Assembly: GCA_021818445.1 (NCBI GenBank)
Contig: JAKAEB010000010.1
Span: forward strand, 1-64,000
DNA from: Planctomycetota bacterium
GTDB lineage: Bacteria; Planctomycetota; Phycisphaerae; WQYP01
Reading direction: 5' to 3'
DNA length: 64,000 bases
Shown: in pieces, positions 48,213 to 58,049 of the stretch
Numbering within the stretch: position 1 is the first letter of the stretch
How the letters are laid out: every line of letters begins with the position of its first letter
Notes under the pieces: generated by a model
Databases searched by the model: none
Seen by the model: only the letters and a program-made list of their open reading frames with translations
Told to the model about the DNA's origin: nothing
Made by a program: the position numbers and the translations under genes

Positions 48213-48941
48213 ATGAGCGAACGTCCTTTTTTTGTATTTCCGAAGTGGTCAGACTGGCTCACAAAAGTCATTGTGATCTCCACGCTGATCATCCCCGTCT
48301 ACTTGGTCATACTCATTGCTTATGGGTGCAGCGCACGCACGCTGAATGTCAATTACGCACCCAAACAGCCTGTCCCATACAGCCATGCCTTTCATGCCGG
48401 GAAATTAGGCATTAACTGTGAATACTGCCACACCGATGTAAAGCGCGCCGCGTATGCCGCACTGCCGCCGACGCAAACCTGCTTAAATTGCCACTCCCTC
48501 ATTGCCGCCAAGAGCCGCAAACTTCAGGCGATCCGCAATAGCTACGGCACTGGGAAAAAGAGCCTCGCGGGGATGTCGGTTCCGTGGATCAAGGTGGACG
48601 ACCTGCCCGATTATGTGTACTTCAATCATGAGGCGCATGTCAATGCGGGCATCAGTTGCCTGGTCTGCCACGGCAAGGTAAACGAAATGACGCGGGTGTA
48701 CCAAGCCAAGCCATTTAATATGGCGTGGTGTCTGAATTGCCACCGCAACCCGGCCCCGTATCTGCGTCCGCGAAACGAGGTTACCAACCTCAACTGGACG
48801 GGGAAAAATAAGGTCAAGCTGGCAAAAGATTTGGGACTTACCGTCGCCACGTTGCCCCACAATCTCGGCAAGTACCTGCTCAAGCGGTATCACATTCCCA
48901 GTGTCAAATTGTTAACGGATTGCGAGACATGTCATCATTAA
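48213..48941 (+). CDS. actA: Alternative complex III subunit ActA, pentaheme cytochrome c
   Basis: Five CxxCH motifs: CEYCH, CLNCH, CLVCH, CLNCH, CETCH; N-terminal TM; first of act operon. Confidence 0.93.
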   Translation: MSERPFFVFPKWSDWLTKVIVISTLIIPVYLVILIAYGCSARTLNVNYAPKQPVPYSHAFHAGKLGINCEYCHTDVKRAAYAALPPTQTCLNCHSLIAAKSRKLQAIRNSYGTGKKSLAGMSVPWIKVDDLPDYVYFNHEAHVNAGISCLVCHGKVNEMTRVYQAKPFNMAWCLNCHRNPAPYLRPRNEVTNLNWTGKNKVKLAKDLGLTVATLPHNLGKYLLKRYHIPSVKLLTDCETCHH

Positions 48942-51900
48942 CTGAAAAATTAGCCACGGGCCGCCATTATTGGCAAAGCCTGGAAGAACTTGCCGGGACG
49001 CCGGAATTCACCACAATCATCGAACGTGAATTTCCATCCCGGGCATCGGAATTTCTCTCCGGCGACCGTCGCCGCTTTCTCAAATTGATGGGGGCCTCGC
49101 TGGCCTTGGCCGGCCTGGCTGGCTGCCGCCGTTACCCGGTGCAGGAATTGGCACCCTACGCCCATCGCCCCGCCAACCGCGATCCCGGCGTGCCGGTGCA
49201 GTACACCACGGCGATGGATATATCGGGTGTTGGTCAAGGGATGATGGTAACCAGCTATGATGGCCGTCCCATTAAAGTTGATGGCAATCCGTCGCATCCG
49301 ATGAATCGGGGCGGTAGTGATTCCTATGGCCAAGCCAGCATCATGACCATCTACGACCCTGACCGGTCGCGTGGCGTCGTGCAGCGGGCAGATAATAAAT
49401 TTATCGATAGCAACTGGTTGACGTTTCAGTCATTTTGGAAAGATCAGCTTGCCGATGCCAAAAAAGATGGCGGTGCCGGCGTGGCGGTTCTGTCGCAGGC
49501 TTATTCGTCGCCCAGCCTTCACCACATGCGCGATAAATTGCAAAAAACGCTGCCGCACATGCGATGGTTTGAATATGAACCCATATCGTTTGATAACGAC
49601 CGCGTCGGAACGGAAATGGCGTGCGGCAAGCCTTTGCGTGTCGTTCCTGAATTGCACGCCGCCCAGATTATTGTCAGCGTCGATTTTGACATGTTTGTGG
49701 GCGATCCTTTGTCCGTGAAGCTCTCACGCGACTTTGCCGACGGTCGTCGCATGACCGATCCATCCACCGGGGCGCTGGCCAAAAAAATGAATCGCTTCTA
49801 CGCGATTGAATCCACGTTTTCCATCACCGGCTCACAGGCCGAAAATATGAACCACCGGATGGCGATGGCCGGCAAAGACATTGTCATTGCTGTGGCGATG
49901 CTGGCGGCGGAATTGAAAAAGCAGGGCCTTCATCTTCCATTTGACCTGCCAAGCATGCCGACCGCTCCCGTCGGCTATGACGCCAAATTGTGCAGCGCGA
50001 TGGCGGCCGATCTTCTTGCCCATAGAGGGCAGTCGGTAATTACCGTCGGGCATCATCAGCCGCCCATTGTTCATGCCCTTGCCGTCATTTTGAATGACGC
50101 ATTAGGCGGTACCGGCCGCACCGTTAAATACTATGATGCCCAGGACGCCGGACGCAAAACCCATGTGGAAGCCATCACGGAATTAACCGCCGCCATTAAT
50201 TCCGGCAAGGTGAAAACCTTGGTTATTCTGGGGGGTAACCCCGTATTTACGGCCCCGGCCGATATTAACTTTGCCGCGGCACTCAATAAAGTACCCGCCA
50301 GCATTCACCTGGCCGACTACGATGACGAAACATCTGAGTTGTGCGACTGGCATCTTCCGGAAAGTCACTATCTGGAAAATTGGAGTGACGCCCGCACGTT
50401 TGATGGCACCATCTCCATCGTGCAGCCCATGATTGAGCCGATCTTCAACGGTAAAAGTGCCGCCGAAGTGGTGGCGATTCTCAATGGTGAACCTCATTTG
50501 ACCGGCTATCAGATCGCCCAGGACACACTCAAGATAAAGTCCAGCCAATGGAAGTGGAAAAAAGCACTTTTTGACGGCTACGTCGAGGGTACGGCCTACT
50601 CCCCGGCGCATGTGCGCATCGATGCAGCGGGCCTCCCGGCAGCGCTAAGTTCGGCGATGCAGGCGGCCGCCAATACAAAATTAAAAGCTGGCGAATTTGA
50701 AGTGGTCTTCCGGCATGACACAAAATTGTACGACGGACGTTGGGCCAACAGCGGCTGGTTGCAGGAATTGCCCGACCCGATGACGCGGCTTACGTGGGAT
50801 AACGCGGCCATGATCAACCCCAGGACCGCAATGGAGCTGGGGCTAAATCCGCACCAATCGCAAATGATTGAAATTACCGTCGCGGGTCGCACGCTGAAAA
50901 TGCCGGTCTACGCCCTGCCCGGGCAGCCGGAAAATTCCATCAGTCTGCCCTATGGATATGGCCGGACCAAATCAGGTGTTGTCGGCACTGGGACTGGTTT
51001 TAATGTCTATCTGCTGCGGACGACATCGCAGATGGATATGGCAGTGGCCCAGATCAAACCGACCACGGAAACGTACCAGCTTGCCACCACGCAAAATCAC
51101 TTTGTCATCGGGATTGCGGGTGAAAAAACCATCGCCGAGCGTATTCCGCAGCTTGTGCATATGGCGACGTTCAAAGAATTGCAGGCCAATCCATCCCTCG
51201 GTCACAAGCGGCAGACCGCTGTAAACCTTTGGGATGAGCACCATTACAACACGGGTTACCAGTGGGGGCTTTCGGTTGATCTGACCGCATGTACCGCCTG
51301 CGGGGCGTGTGTGGTGGCGTGCCAAGCGGAAAATAATATCCCCATCGTCGGTAAAGAACAGGTTCTCAATGGCCGTGAGATGCAATGGATGCGCATCGAC
51401 CGCTATTTCCGCGGGCCGGATCTGACCCGTCCTGAATCGGTGCATGAACCCGTTATGTGCATGCAGTGTGAAAATGCCCCCTGCGAGGCAGTTTGTCCCG
51501 TCGGTGCGACGGTTCACAGTCAGGACGGTCTCAACCAGATGGCGTACAACCGGTGCATTGGCACACGTTACTGTATGAATAACTGCCCGTACAAAGTTCG
51601 GCGGTTTAACTTTTTTGATTATAACAGCGGCACCCTGCAGAACCTTTACGAGCCGAATCTGCTTCGCAAACCCATGAATGATCTCGTGGCCATGCAGCGC
51701 AACCCCGAGGTAAGCATCCGCGTGCGTGGCGTGATGGAAAAATGCACCTACTGCGTGCAACGCATTGAAATGACGCGCGTCACGGCGGAGCGTCAAAATC
51801 GGCGTATCCGCGACGGTGAAATTGTAATGGCTTGTCAGCAGGCGTGCCCAACGCAGGCGATTGTTTTTGGGGATATATTGGATAAATCATCCAAGGTCGC

Positions 51901-52042
51901 GATACTTAGAAATCAATCGCGCAGCTACGGTTTGCTCAATGAAATGCTTTTCACCAAACCGCGAACGACGTATTTGCCGAAGATTTCCAATCCGAATCCG
52001 GACATTGCACCATCAGCGCTGCCGGATCTGGGTAGCATGTAG
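48929..52042 (+). CDS. actB: Alternative complex III subunit ActB (MopB-like plus Fe-S domain)
   Basis: TAT-like RRRFLKLMGASLALAGLAGC; MopB-like region; ferredoxin Cys clusters CTACGACVVAC, CMQCENAPCEAVCP, CIGTRYCMNNCPY, CTYC/CQQACP. Confidence 0.95.
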   Translation: MSSLTEKLATGRHYWQSLEELAGTPEFTTIIEREFPSRASEFLSGDRRRFLKLMGASLALAGLAGCRRYPVQELAPYAHRPANRDPGVPVQYTTAMDISGVGQGMMVTSYDGRPIKVDGNPSHPMNRGGSDSYGQASIMTIYDPDRSRGVVQRADNKFIDSNWLTFQSFWKDQLADAKKDGGAGVAVLSQAYSSPSLHHMRDKLQKTLPHMRWFEYEPISFDNDRVGTEMACGKPLRVVPELHAAQIIVSVDFDMFVGDPLSVKLSRDFADGRRMTDPSTGALAKKMNRFYAIESTFSITGSQAENMNHRMAMAGKDIVIAVAMLAAELKKQGLHLPFDLPSMPTAPVGYDAKLCSAMAADLLAHRGQSVITVGHHQPPIVHALAVILNDALGGTGRTVKYYDAQDAGRKTHVEAITELTAAINSGKVKTLVILGGNPVFTAPADINFAAALNKVPASIHLADYDDETSELCDWHLPESHYLENWSDARTFDGTISIVQPMIEPIFNGKSAAEVVAILNGEPHLTGYQIAQDTLKIKSSQWKWKKALFDGYVEGTAYSPAHVRIDAAGLPAALSSAMQAAANTKLKAGEFEVVFRHDTKLYDGRWANSGWLQELPDPMTRLTWDNAAMINPRTAMELGLNPHQSQMIEITVAGRTLKMPVYALPGQPENSISLPYGYGRTKSGVVGTGTGFNVYLLRTTSQMDMAVAQIKPTTETYQLATTQNHFVIGIAGEKTIAERIPQLVHMATFKELQANPSLGHKRQTAVNLWDEHHYNTGYQWGLSVDLTACTACGACVVACQAENNIPIVGKEQVLNGREMQWMRIDRYFRGPDLTRPESVHEPVMCMQCENAPCEAVCPVGATVHSQDGLNQMAYNRCIGTRYCMNNCPYKVRRFNFFDYNSGTLQNLYEPNLLRKPMNDLVAMQRNPEVSIRVRGVMEKCTYCVQRIEMTRVTAERQNRRIRDGEIVMACQQACPTQAIVFGDILDKSSKVAILRNQSRSYGLLNEMLFTKPRTTYLPKISNPNPDIAPSALPDLGSM

Positions 52043-52088
52043 TTTTGGAGTATGAGAAGCCGACCGCTTCGTAGGATGTGATGTACGT

Positions 52089-53522
52089 ATGACGACGATT
52101 GAAATACCTCAAAGAAGGCTGGAAACCGGCTACGACAACACGGCCGAGGATTGCATAAGTCGCGAACCTTTGGTCACCGGTGAGGCGACGTATCATGCCG
52201 TCACCAAAATCGTCTGCGCCACGCCCGAGGCCCGACGTGCCCCGAAAATCTGGTATGTTTGCTTCACCATCTCCCTGATGCTGCTCTGCGTGCTCTTCCT
52301 CACCATCGCCTATCAGGTCTTTACGGGCGTCGGTGTGTGGGGTAATAATTCGCCTGACGCCTGGGGCTTTGACATCATCAATTTCGTTTTCTGGGTGGGT
52401 ATTGCACACGCCGGTACGATGATCTCGGCCATTTTGCTCATGTTCCGTCAGCGGTGGCGTACTGGTATCAATCGGTTTGCCGAGGCCACCACTGTATTTT
52501 CAGTGCTTTGCGCGGGTATCTATCCCGCCATCCACGTCGGCCGCCCGTGGTTTGCCTATTGGCTCCTTCCTTACCCCAACATTATGGGTGACTGGCCGAA
52601 CTTTTACAGCCCGCTGCTTTGGGATGCACTGGCTGTCGGCACCTACAGCACGTTTTCATTCCTGTTCTGGTATTTTGGCATGGTGCCGGATCTGGCCACG
52701 CTGCGTGATCGCGCTAAAACGCGTCTGAGGTATACCCTTTACGGCGTATTTGCACTCGGATGGCGCGGCTCCGCCCGACATTGGAAAATTTACGATCGTG
52801 GCATGATCATCATGGGCGGCCTCGCCTGTGCGCTGGTGCTGGCTGTGAGTTCCACCGTCAGTACCGACTTTGCGGTGTCGCAAATTCCTGGTTGGCATGA
52901 AACCATCTTCCCCCCTTACTTTACTGTAGGGGCGATCTTCTCTGGTTTCGCCACGGTGATCGCCTTGGCCATCCCCGCGCGACATTTATTCGGTTTGAAG
53001 GATTTAATCACCGAGCGGCATATGGACAATCTCGGCAAACTGATGCTGGTGCTTTCGTCCATCGTGCTCTACATCTACCTTATTGAATTTTTTACAGCCT
53101 ATTATTCCGGCAATATTTACGAGCGTTTTGCCTACTACAACCGTGAATTCGGTCCATACTGGTGGATGGGCTGGGCCATGATGTTCTGCAACGGAGTAAT
53201 ACCGCAGGCCCTCTGGTTCAAGAAGGCCCGCACCACATGGTGGTTGTCGCTGCCGATCGCACTGCTGGCCCTTTTCGGGATGTGGACAGAACGCTTCAGC
53301 ATTATCGTTACGTCGATTCATCGCGATTTTCTGCCCTCGAGTTGGCATATGTATTCGCCAACGATTATTGATATCGGTATGTTTGCCGGTTCTTTCGGGC
53401 TGTTTTTCACCCTGTTTTTGCTCTTCTGCCGGTTTTTACCGATGGTTGCAATGTCAGAAGTAAAATCCATTCTCCCGCAGTCGCACACGCACCTGCCGGA
53501 AGAATGCAGGAATGCGGAATAA
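52089..53522 (+). CDS. actC: Alternative complex III subunit ActC (NrfD-like quinol-interacting membrane protein)
   Basis: NrfD-like polytopic protein, HAGTMISAILLMFRQRWRTGINRFAEA; operon position. Confidence 0.93.
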   Translation: MTTIEIPQRRLETGYDNTAEDCISREPLVTGEATYHAVTKIVCATPEARRAPKIWYVCFTISLMLLCVLFLTIAYQVFTGVGVWGNNSPDAWGFDIINFVFWVGIAHAGTMISAILLMFRQRWRTGINRFAEATTVFSVLCAGIYPAIHVGRPWFAYWLLPYPNIMGDWPNFYSPLLWDALAVGTYSTFSFLFWYFGMVPDLATLRDRAKTRLRYTLYGVFALGWRGSARHWKIYDRGMIIMGGLACALVLAVSSTVSTDFAVSQIPGWHETIFPPYFTVGAIFSGFATVIALAIPARHLFGLKDLITERHMDNLGKLMLVLSSIVLYIYLIEFFTAYYSGNIYERFAYYNREFGPYWWMGWAMMFCNGVIPQALWFKKARTTWWLSLPIALLALFGMWTERFSIIVTSIHRDFLPSSWHMYSPTIIDIGMFAGSFGLFFTLFLLFCRFLPMVAMSEVKSILPQSHTHLPEECRNAE

Positions 53523-53552
53523 ATCAATGGAGCTTTTTAAGCGGAATGTGAT

Positions 53553-54122
53553 ATGAGCACCTACAACCCATCCATGGATGCACCGATCGATCAGCCCACC
53601 ATGTATGGCCTGCTGGCCGAATTCCACGACCCGCAGTCTTTAATGAATGCAGCCAACACCCTGCGCAAAAATGGCTATTACCGCTGGGATTGCTACACAC
53701 CTTTCCCGGTGCATGGCCTCGATAAGGTGATGGGGCAGAGACCCTCGCCGCTGCCGGTGGTGGTTTTTACCGTGGCAACGATGGGATGCATCGGCATGTT
53801 GGCGCTGGCGTGGTTTTGCAATGCGTTTGACTACCCGATCATTGTTTCCGGCAAGCCGTTCTGGGGGCTTGGCCCGCATATGTTCCTGGCGTTTCCGGTC
53901 ACAGTACTGTCCAGCGTTATAACCACGTTTTATGCGACGTTTATTTTCTGTAAGCTGCCGATCTTCCGGCATCCGCTTTTCACCAGCGAGCGCTTCCGAC
54001 GCGCCACCGATGACGGTTTTTTTATCGCTGTTGAAGCGCGTGATGCCAAGTTTGACCTCAAAGTCACCACCGAATTGCTCAATAATGCCGGGGCATTGGC
54101 CGTCGAGGAGGTTCGCGACTAG
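53553..54122 (+). CDS. actD: Alternative complex III subunit ActD (DUF3341)
   Basis: YGLLAEFHDPQSLMNAANTLRKNGYYRWDCYTPFPVHGLDKVMG. Confidence 0.93.
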   Translation: MSTYNPSMDAPIDQPTMYGLLAEFHDPQSLMNAANTLRKNGYYRWDCYTPFPVHGLDKVMGQRPSPLPVVVFTVATMGCIGMLALAWFCNAFDYPIIVSGKPFWGLGPHMFLAFPVTVLSSVITTFYATFIFCKLPIFRHPLFTSERFRRATDDGFFIAVEARDAKFDLKVTTELLNNAGALAVEEVRD

Positions 54123-54125
54123 TCT

Positions 54126-54929
54126 ATGAAACGCAAAACGCGCAATGTATACATTTACGTCAACATCGGGCTGGCCGCCTTGGTGCCTTTCGGTCTCATT
54201 TGCCTGGCCCGGCACGAACGCACCACGACGCCCCGCTGGGCCATCATTCAGGATATGGACAAGCAGCCCTATTACAAGCCGCAGCGGCCCAGCAAACTCT
54301 TCGCCGATGGCCGGGCGATGCGTCCCCACATTCCGGGCACGCTGGCCCAGCAGGATTTTATTTTTGTCAATCAGGCGGAAGTCCGCGTGCACCCGAAGAC
54401 GTGGGCCAAAGGCCACGTTGTGCTTGCCAGCAAAAAGGTGTACGACTCCGTCCTCTACGGCCAAAAATTGGTGCATGGTCAGGGGCAATGGCTTACACAC
54501 ATCCCCATTCCGCTCACCAAACGCTTTGTGGAACGCGGCCGCACCGAGTTCAACATCTTCTGTGAACCCTGCCACGGCTATAACGGTCGCGGCAACGGGC
54601 CGGTGAATCGGTGGGATCAACGTCTGCGGAAAGAGGGTTCCCCCGAAGCTGGCACCTGGGTGCCGCCAAGCAATCTGCTTGGGCCGGGCGTCGCATATCT
54701 CTCCGATGGGTTGATTTACAATGTTATCGCCAACGGCGTCGGGACGATGGCGTCATACAAAGACCAGATTCCTGTGGTGGATCGATGGGCGATCGTCTCA
54801 TATGTGCGGGCATTGGAAAAATCGCAAAAGGTGGTACCGGTGGCCAAGTTGCCCTACCCGATCCGCACCCGATTGAAATCTCTTACGGTGAAGTTGAACG
54901 CCAAAGGGAAAAAGAAGAAAAAGAGTTGA
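54126..54929 (+). CDS. actE: Alternative complex III subunit ActE, monoheme cytochrome c
   Basis: GRTEFNIFCEPCHGYNGRGNGPV; operon position. Confidence 0.92.
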   Translation: MKRKTRNVYIYVNIGLAALVPFGLICLARHERTTTPRWAIIQDMDKQPYYKPQRPSKLFADGRAMRPHIPGTLAQQDFIFVNQAEVRVHPKTWAKGHVVLASKKVYDSVLYGQKLVHGQGQWLTHIPIPLTKRFVERGRTEFNIFCEPCHGYNGRGNGPVNRWDQRLRKEGSPEAGTWVPPSNLLGPGVAYLSDGLIYNVIANGVGTMASYKDQIPVVDRWAIVSYVRALEKSQKVVPVAKLPYPIRTRLKSLTVKLNAKGKKKKKS

Positions 54930-54959
54930 CCCGGTTTTGGTAGCAGGAGCACGACTGTC

Positions 54960-56261
54960 GTGTCTGAGAAAAATATAGTACTTGGCACCCGCGAACAGAT
55001 TTACATGGAGCGCATGGCGCCCAAGGTAATGAAGTTTGCCGGTGGAACCGGCATAGCGGCACTTATTCTGGCGGCTCTGCTTGGTCTGGGCCTCCATGAC
55101 CACATGAAGCAATTTCTCTGCAGCTACCTCACGGCATGGGTGTTCTTTTTTGCGCTGGCAGTTTCCGCCCTCTGGTTTGTCCTCGCCCACCATCTGTTCA
55201 AATCCGCGTGGAGCAATGTGATCCGGCGCATCGGTGAGGCAGTATCCAACAATTTTATCATTCTTGCCGTTTTATTTATTCCGATTCTGCTCGGCATGAA
55301 GGTGATCTTTCCCTGGACCAGCCATGCCTACATGATGTCCAATGCGGAACTTCGCCATAAGCAACTTTTTTTGAATACGCCGTTTTACATCATCCGCATG
55401 GCCATTTATCTGGCAGTGCTGGCGGGCATCAGTATTTACTACCGCCGCATGTCACTGGCGCAGGATCAGGATGGGCAGGTATCGCGTCTGATTCGCCTGC
55501 AGAAAAATTCCGGCTGGTGCTTCCTGGTCGTGTGCTGGATCATGAATCTCATCGGTGTTGACCTCGTAATGAGTTTGCAGCCCAAATGGCTCACCTATGC
55601 CGAACCCCTCTACTTCGCCAGCGGTTGCGCCGTGACGTTTCTGGCGGCCCTGCCCGTTATCACCCGGTGCTTTCAGAAGCAGGGGTTTCTGCCGGTTGTC
55701 AATAAAGAACATTATCATGACATGGGAAAATGGCTTTTTGCCTTTGTCATGTTCTGGGCGTACATCGGTTTTGCCCAGTACATACTCATCTGGTACGGCA
55801 ATGTGCCCAAAGAAACCGCGTTTTTCCTGTTCCGGCAAATTGGCCCCTGGGCTGCCATCTCCATCGTGCTGATTGTCGGGCATTTTCTCATACCATTCCT
55901 GGGTTTGATTTCCCGCTGGCCCAAACGCCGCGCGGGCACACTGGTCTTCTGGGGCGTTTGGGTACTGGTTTTCCAATATCTCGATTTTTTCTGGCAGATT
56001 CAACCGGCTGTGTATGTTCAGTCGCAGAAAGTACTCTCGGCACCCGTCAGCGGACTTGACCCCTACAAGCTGCTGAGTCCGGCCGCGGAAAAAATGGTCT
56101 GGATGCCACTGCATCCGCTTCCCATCATCATCAGTTTGCTGTGCGTTGTAGGCGTCGGCGGCGTGTTTGTCGCCCACACATTTTATTTATTGGCCAATAA
56201 ATCTCTGCTTCCTCTTCGGGACCCGCGTCTGCCCGAAGCGCTGGCAGTTGAAAGCCTGTAG
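54960..56261 (+). CDS. actF: Alternative complex III subunit ActF (polytopic membrane protein)
   Basis: Polytopic; MGKWLFAFVMFWAYIGFAQYILIWYGNVPKE. Confidence 0.92.
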   Translation: MSEKNIVLGTREQIYMERMAPKVMKFAGGTGIAALILAALLGLGLHDHMKQFLCSYLTAWVFFFALAVSALWFVLAHHLFKSAWSNVIRRIGEAVSNNFIILAVLFIPILLGMKVIFPWTSHAYMMSNAELRHKQLFLNTPFYIIRMAIYLAVLAGISIYYRRMSLAQDQDGQVSRLIRLQKNSGWCFLVVCWIMNLIGVDLVMSLQPKWLTYAEPLYFASGCAVTFLAALPVITRCFQKQGFLPVVNKEHYHDMGKWLFAFVMFWAYIGFAQYILIWYGNVPKETAFFLFRQIGPWAAISIVLIVGHFLIPFLGLISRWPKRRAGTLVFWGVWVLVFQYLDFFWQIQPAVYVQSQKVLSAPVSGLDPYKLLSPAAEKMVWMPLHPLPIIISLLCVVGVGGVFVAHTFYLLANKSLLPLRDPRLPEALAVESL

Positions 56262-56270
56262 AGGTAAACC

Positions 56271-57032
56271 ATGTCTCACGATGAACGGCTTGGTATTGAA
56301 CACCCCATTCGCCCGGAACCGGGCGCTCATAATCAACGCGACGATATCGATGCGAGCGGTATTTTTATTGTCGGTATCACCATGGTACTCGTGGTGCTGG
56401 TGACGGTGCTCTTTACGTCCGCGTACTATCACCACTATCGTCACCAACTCGCCTTCAAACGTATGAGCACGGTCGGCAACTGGGTTGCCGGCGTAAAGCA
56501 GGAACAGATGGAATTGATCGAGCCGCACTACGCCAATGCGGCCCATACGAAGGCCACCATAGGCATTCACTTAGCAATGGATGCGGTCGTGCAGCAATAT
56601 CAGGCCTATGCGCACCCCAAAGCGGTGGCGAAGCATACCAAAACCACAAAATCGGCCACTGGACCCGTCCGCCCCAAGGGACCGCTAAGTGTTTATGGTA
56701 AAAAACTTTATGCCTCCCTTGGCTGCATTGCATGCCACACCGTCGATGGCAGCAAGGGTGTCGGCCCCACCTGGAAAAACCTCGCTGGTTATCCCGTCAA
56801 ACTGACCAACGGCAAAACCGTCACTGCCGATTACAAATTCCTTCGCACCATGGTGCTCTATCCGGGCAAATTGGTGGTCGCCGGCTACCCCAACATCATG
56901 CCCAATTATGCCGGGAAGCTGGCCGGAAAAAAGAATATCTATAAGCTCAATGCTATCATTTGGTACATGAATAAGCTCAGCAAAAAGAGCAGCAAAAAGA
57001 CCCAGCCACCGATGCCCGATAATGCTGGCTGA
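56271..57032 (+). CDS. Membrane-anchored monoheme cytochrome c
   Basis: One N-terminal TM; GCIACHTVDGSKGVGPTWKNLAGYPVKLTNGKTV; Met ligand in NIMPNY. Confidence 0.88.
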   Translation: MSHDERLGIEHPIRPEPGAHNQRDDIDASGIFIVGITMVLVVLVTVLFTSAYYHHYRHQLAFKRMSTVGNWVAGVKQEQMELIEPHYANAAHTKATIGIHLAMDAVVQQYQAYAHPKAVAKHTKTTKSATGPVRPKGPLSVYGKKLYASLGCIACHTVDGSKGVGPTWKNLAGYPVKLTNGKTVTADYKFLRTMVLYPGKLVVAGYPNIMPNYAGKLAGKKNIYKLNAIIWYMNKLSKKSSKKTQPPMPDNAG

Positions 57033-58049
57033 TTGATGAGGGATGACAGTGTGAGGATGGCCTCACAGGGTGTAAAAATGCGTGGATTTAACAAATGCAC
57101 TTGGACACAGGCGACGGGCGGTTTTGACCATCCTGCTACACGCCGTCAGCCGATCAGTCTGATTTTCGCAGCCGCTGTGTTATGCTGCGGGTTGATCGGG
57201 TTTGTTGCCGGCACCGCGCATGCCAATGCCTTTGGAAACCTTGCCGCCGACGCCCAGCACAGCCGGAACGCAAAGTCTGCGGGCATTACCCCCAATCCGG
57301 GTCGAAAAATCCCGTTGAACCTGTCGTTTACCAATTCACACGGCAAAAAGGTAACCCTGGGCCGGTACTTCCGTAAAGGTCGGCCCGTCATTCTCAGCTT
57401 TGTTTATTTCCGATGTCAGGGGGTCTGTCCCTATGTGGAGATGGGCTTGGCCCACACGCTCAACCGGATGTCAGATCGGATCGGTCATGACTACGATGTC
57501 ATCACCGTCAGTTTCGATCCAACCGACACATGGCAGGCGGCCGCGGCTAAAAAGGACGGCTACCTGACAATCTTCAAACATCCCCAAGCCGTCGCCAAGC
57601 ACTGGCATTTTTTAGTCGGGGACCCATCCTCGATTACAAAACTCACTGGCGCGGTTGGCTTTCATTACATTTTTTACCGGGCAACGCACACATACAACCA
57701 TGCGGCTGCCATCTATGTTTTGACCCCTGGTGGGCGGCTTTCAAACTACTTTTTCGGCATTAAATATCATCCGTCGCAGCTCAGCTTGGCGTTGGTTCAG
57801 GCGGGCGATCATCGCATTACCAATATTTTTCAGCAGGTGCTGCTGCTGTGCTGTTCGTTCGACCCCAACGTGGGTAAATATACACCGGTGGCGTTGCGCG
57901 TGATGTCTCTGGCAGGCGTTGCGGTCATCCTTGGGCTTACGTTCATGTTCGGCAGCCTGTTTTTCTGGGAAAAAAAGCACCGAACCGGCTTGCCGTCGCC
58001 GGCGCAGGGGAAAAATCTGAAGAGTGAAAAGAAGGACTTTAAACAATGA
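57033..58049 (+). CDS. SCO1/SenC copper chaperone-like protein
   Basis: VILSFVYFRCQGVCPYVEMGLAHTLNRM (CxxxC), DVITVSFDPTDTW; C-terminal TM. Confidence 0.9.
   Translation: MMRDDSVRMASQGVKMRGFNKCTWTQATGGFDHPATRRQPISLIFAAAVLCCGLIGFVAGTAHANAFGNLAADAQHSRNAKSAGITPNPGRKIPLNLSFTNSHGKKVTLGRYFRKGRPVILSFVYFRCQGVCPYVEMGLAHTLNRMSDRIGHDYDVITVSFDPTDTWQAAAAKKDGYLTIFKHPQAVAKHWHFLVGDPSSITKLTGAVGFHYIFYRATHTYNHAAAIYVLTPGGRLSNYFFGIKYHPSQLSLALVQAGDHRITNIFQQVLLLCCSFDPNVGKYTPVALRVMSLAGVAVILGLTFMFGSLFFWEKKHRTGLPSPAQGKNLKSEKKDFKQ

Noticed and set aside
50972-51796. 274-aa minus-strand ORF
   Set aside because: Antisense to the ferredoxin region of actB
53640-54620. 326-aa minus-strand ORF
   Set aside because: Antisense to actD/actE
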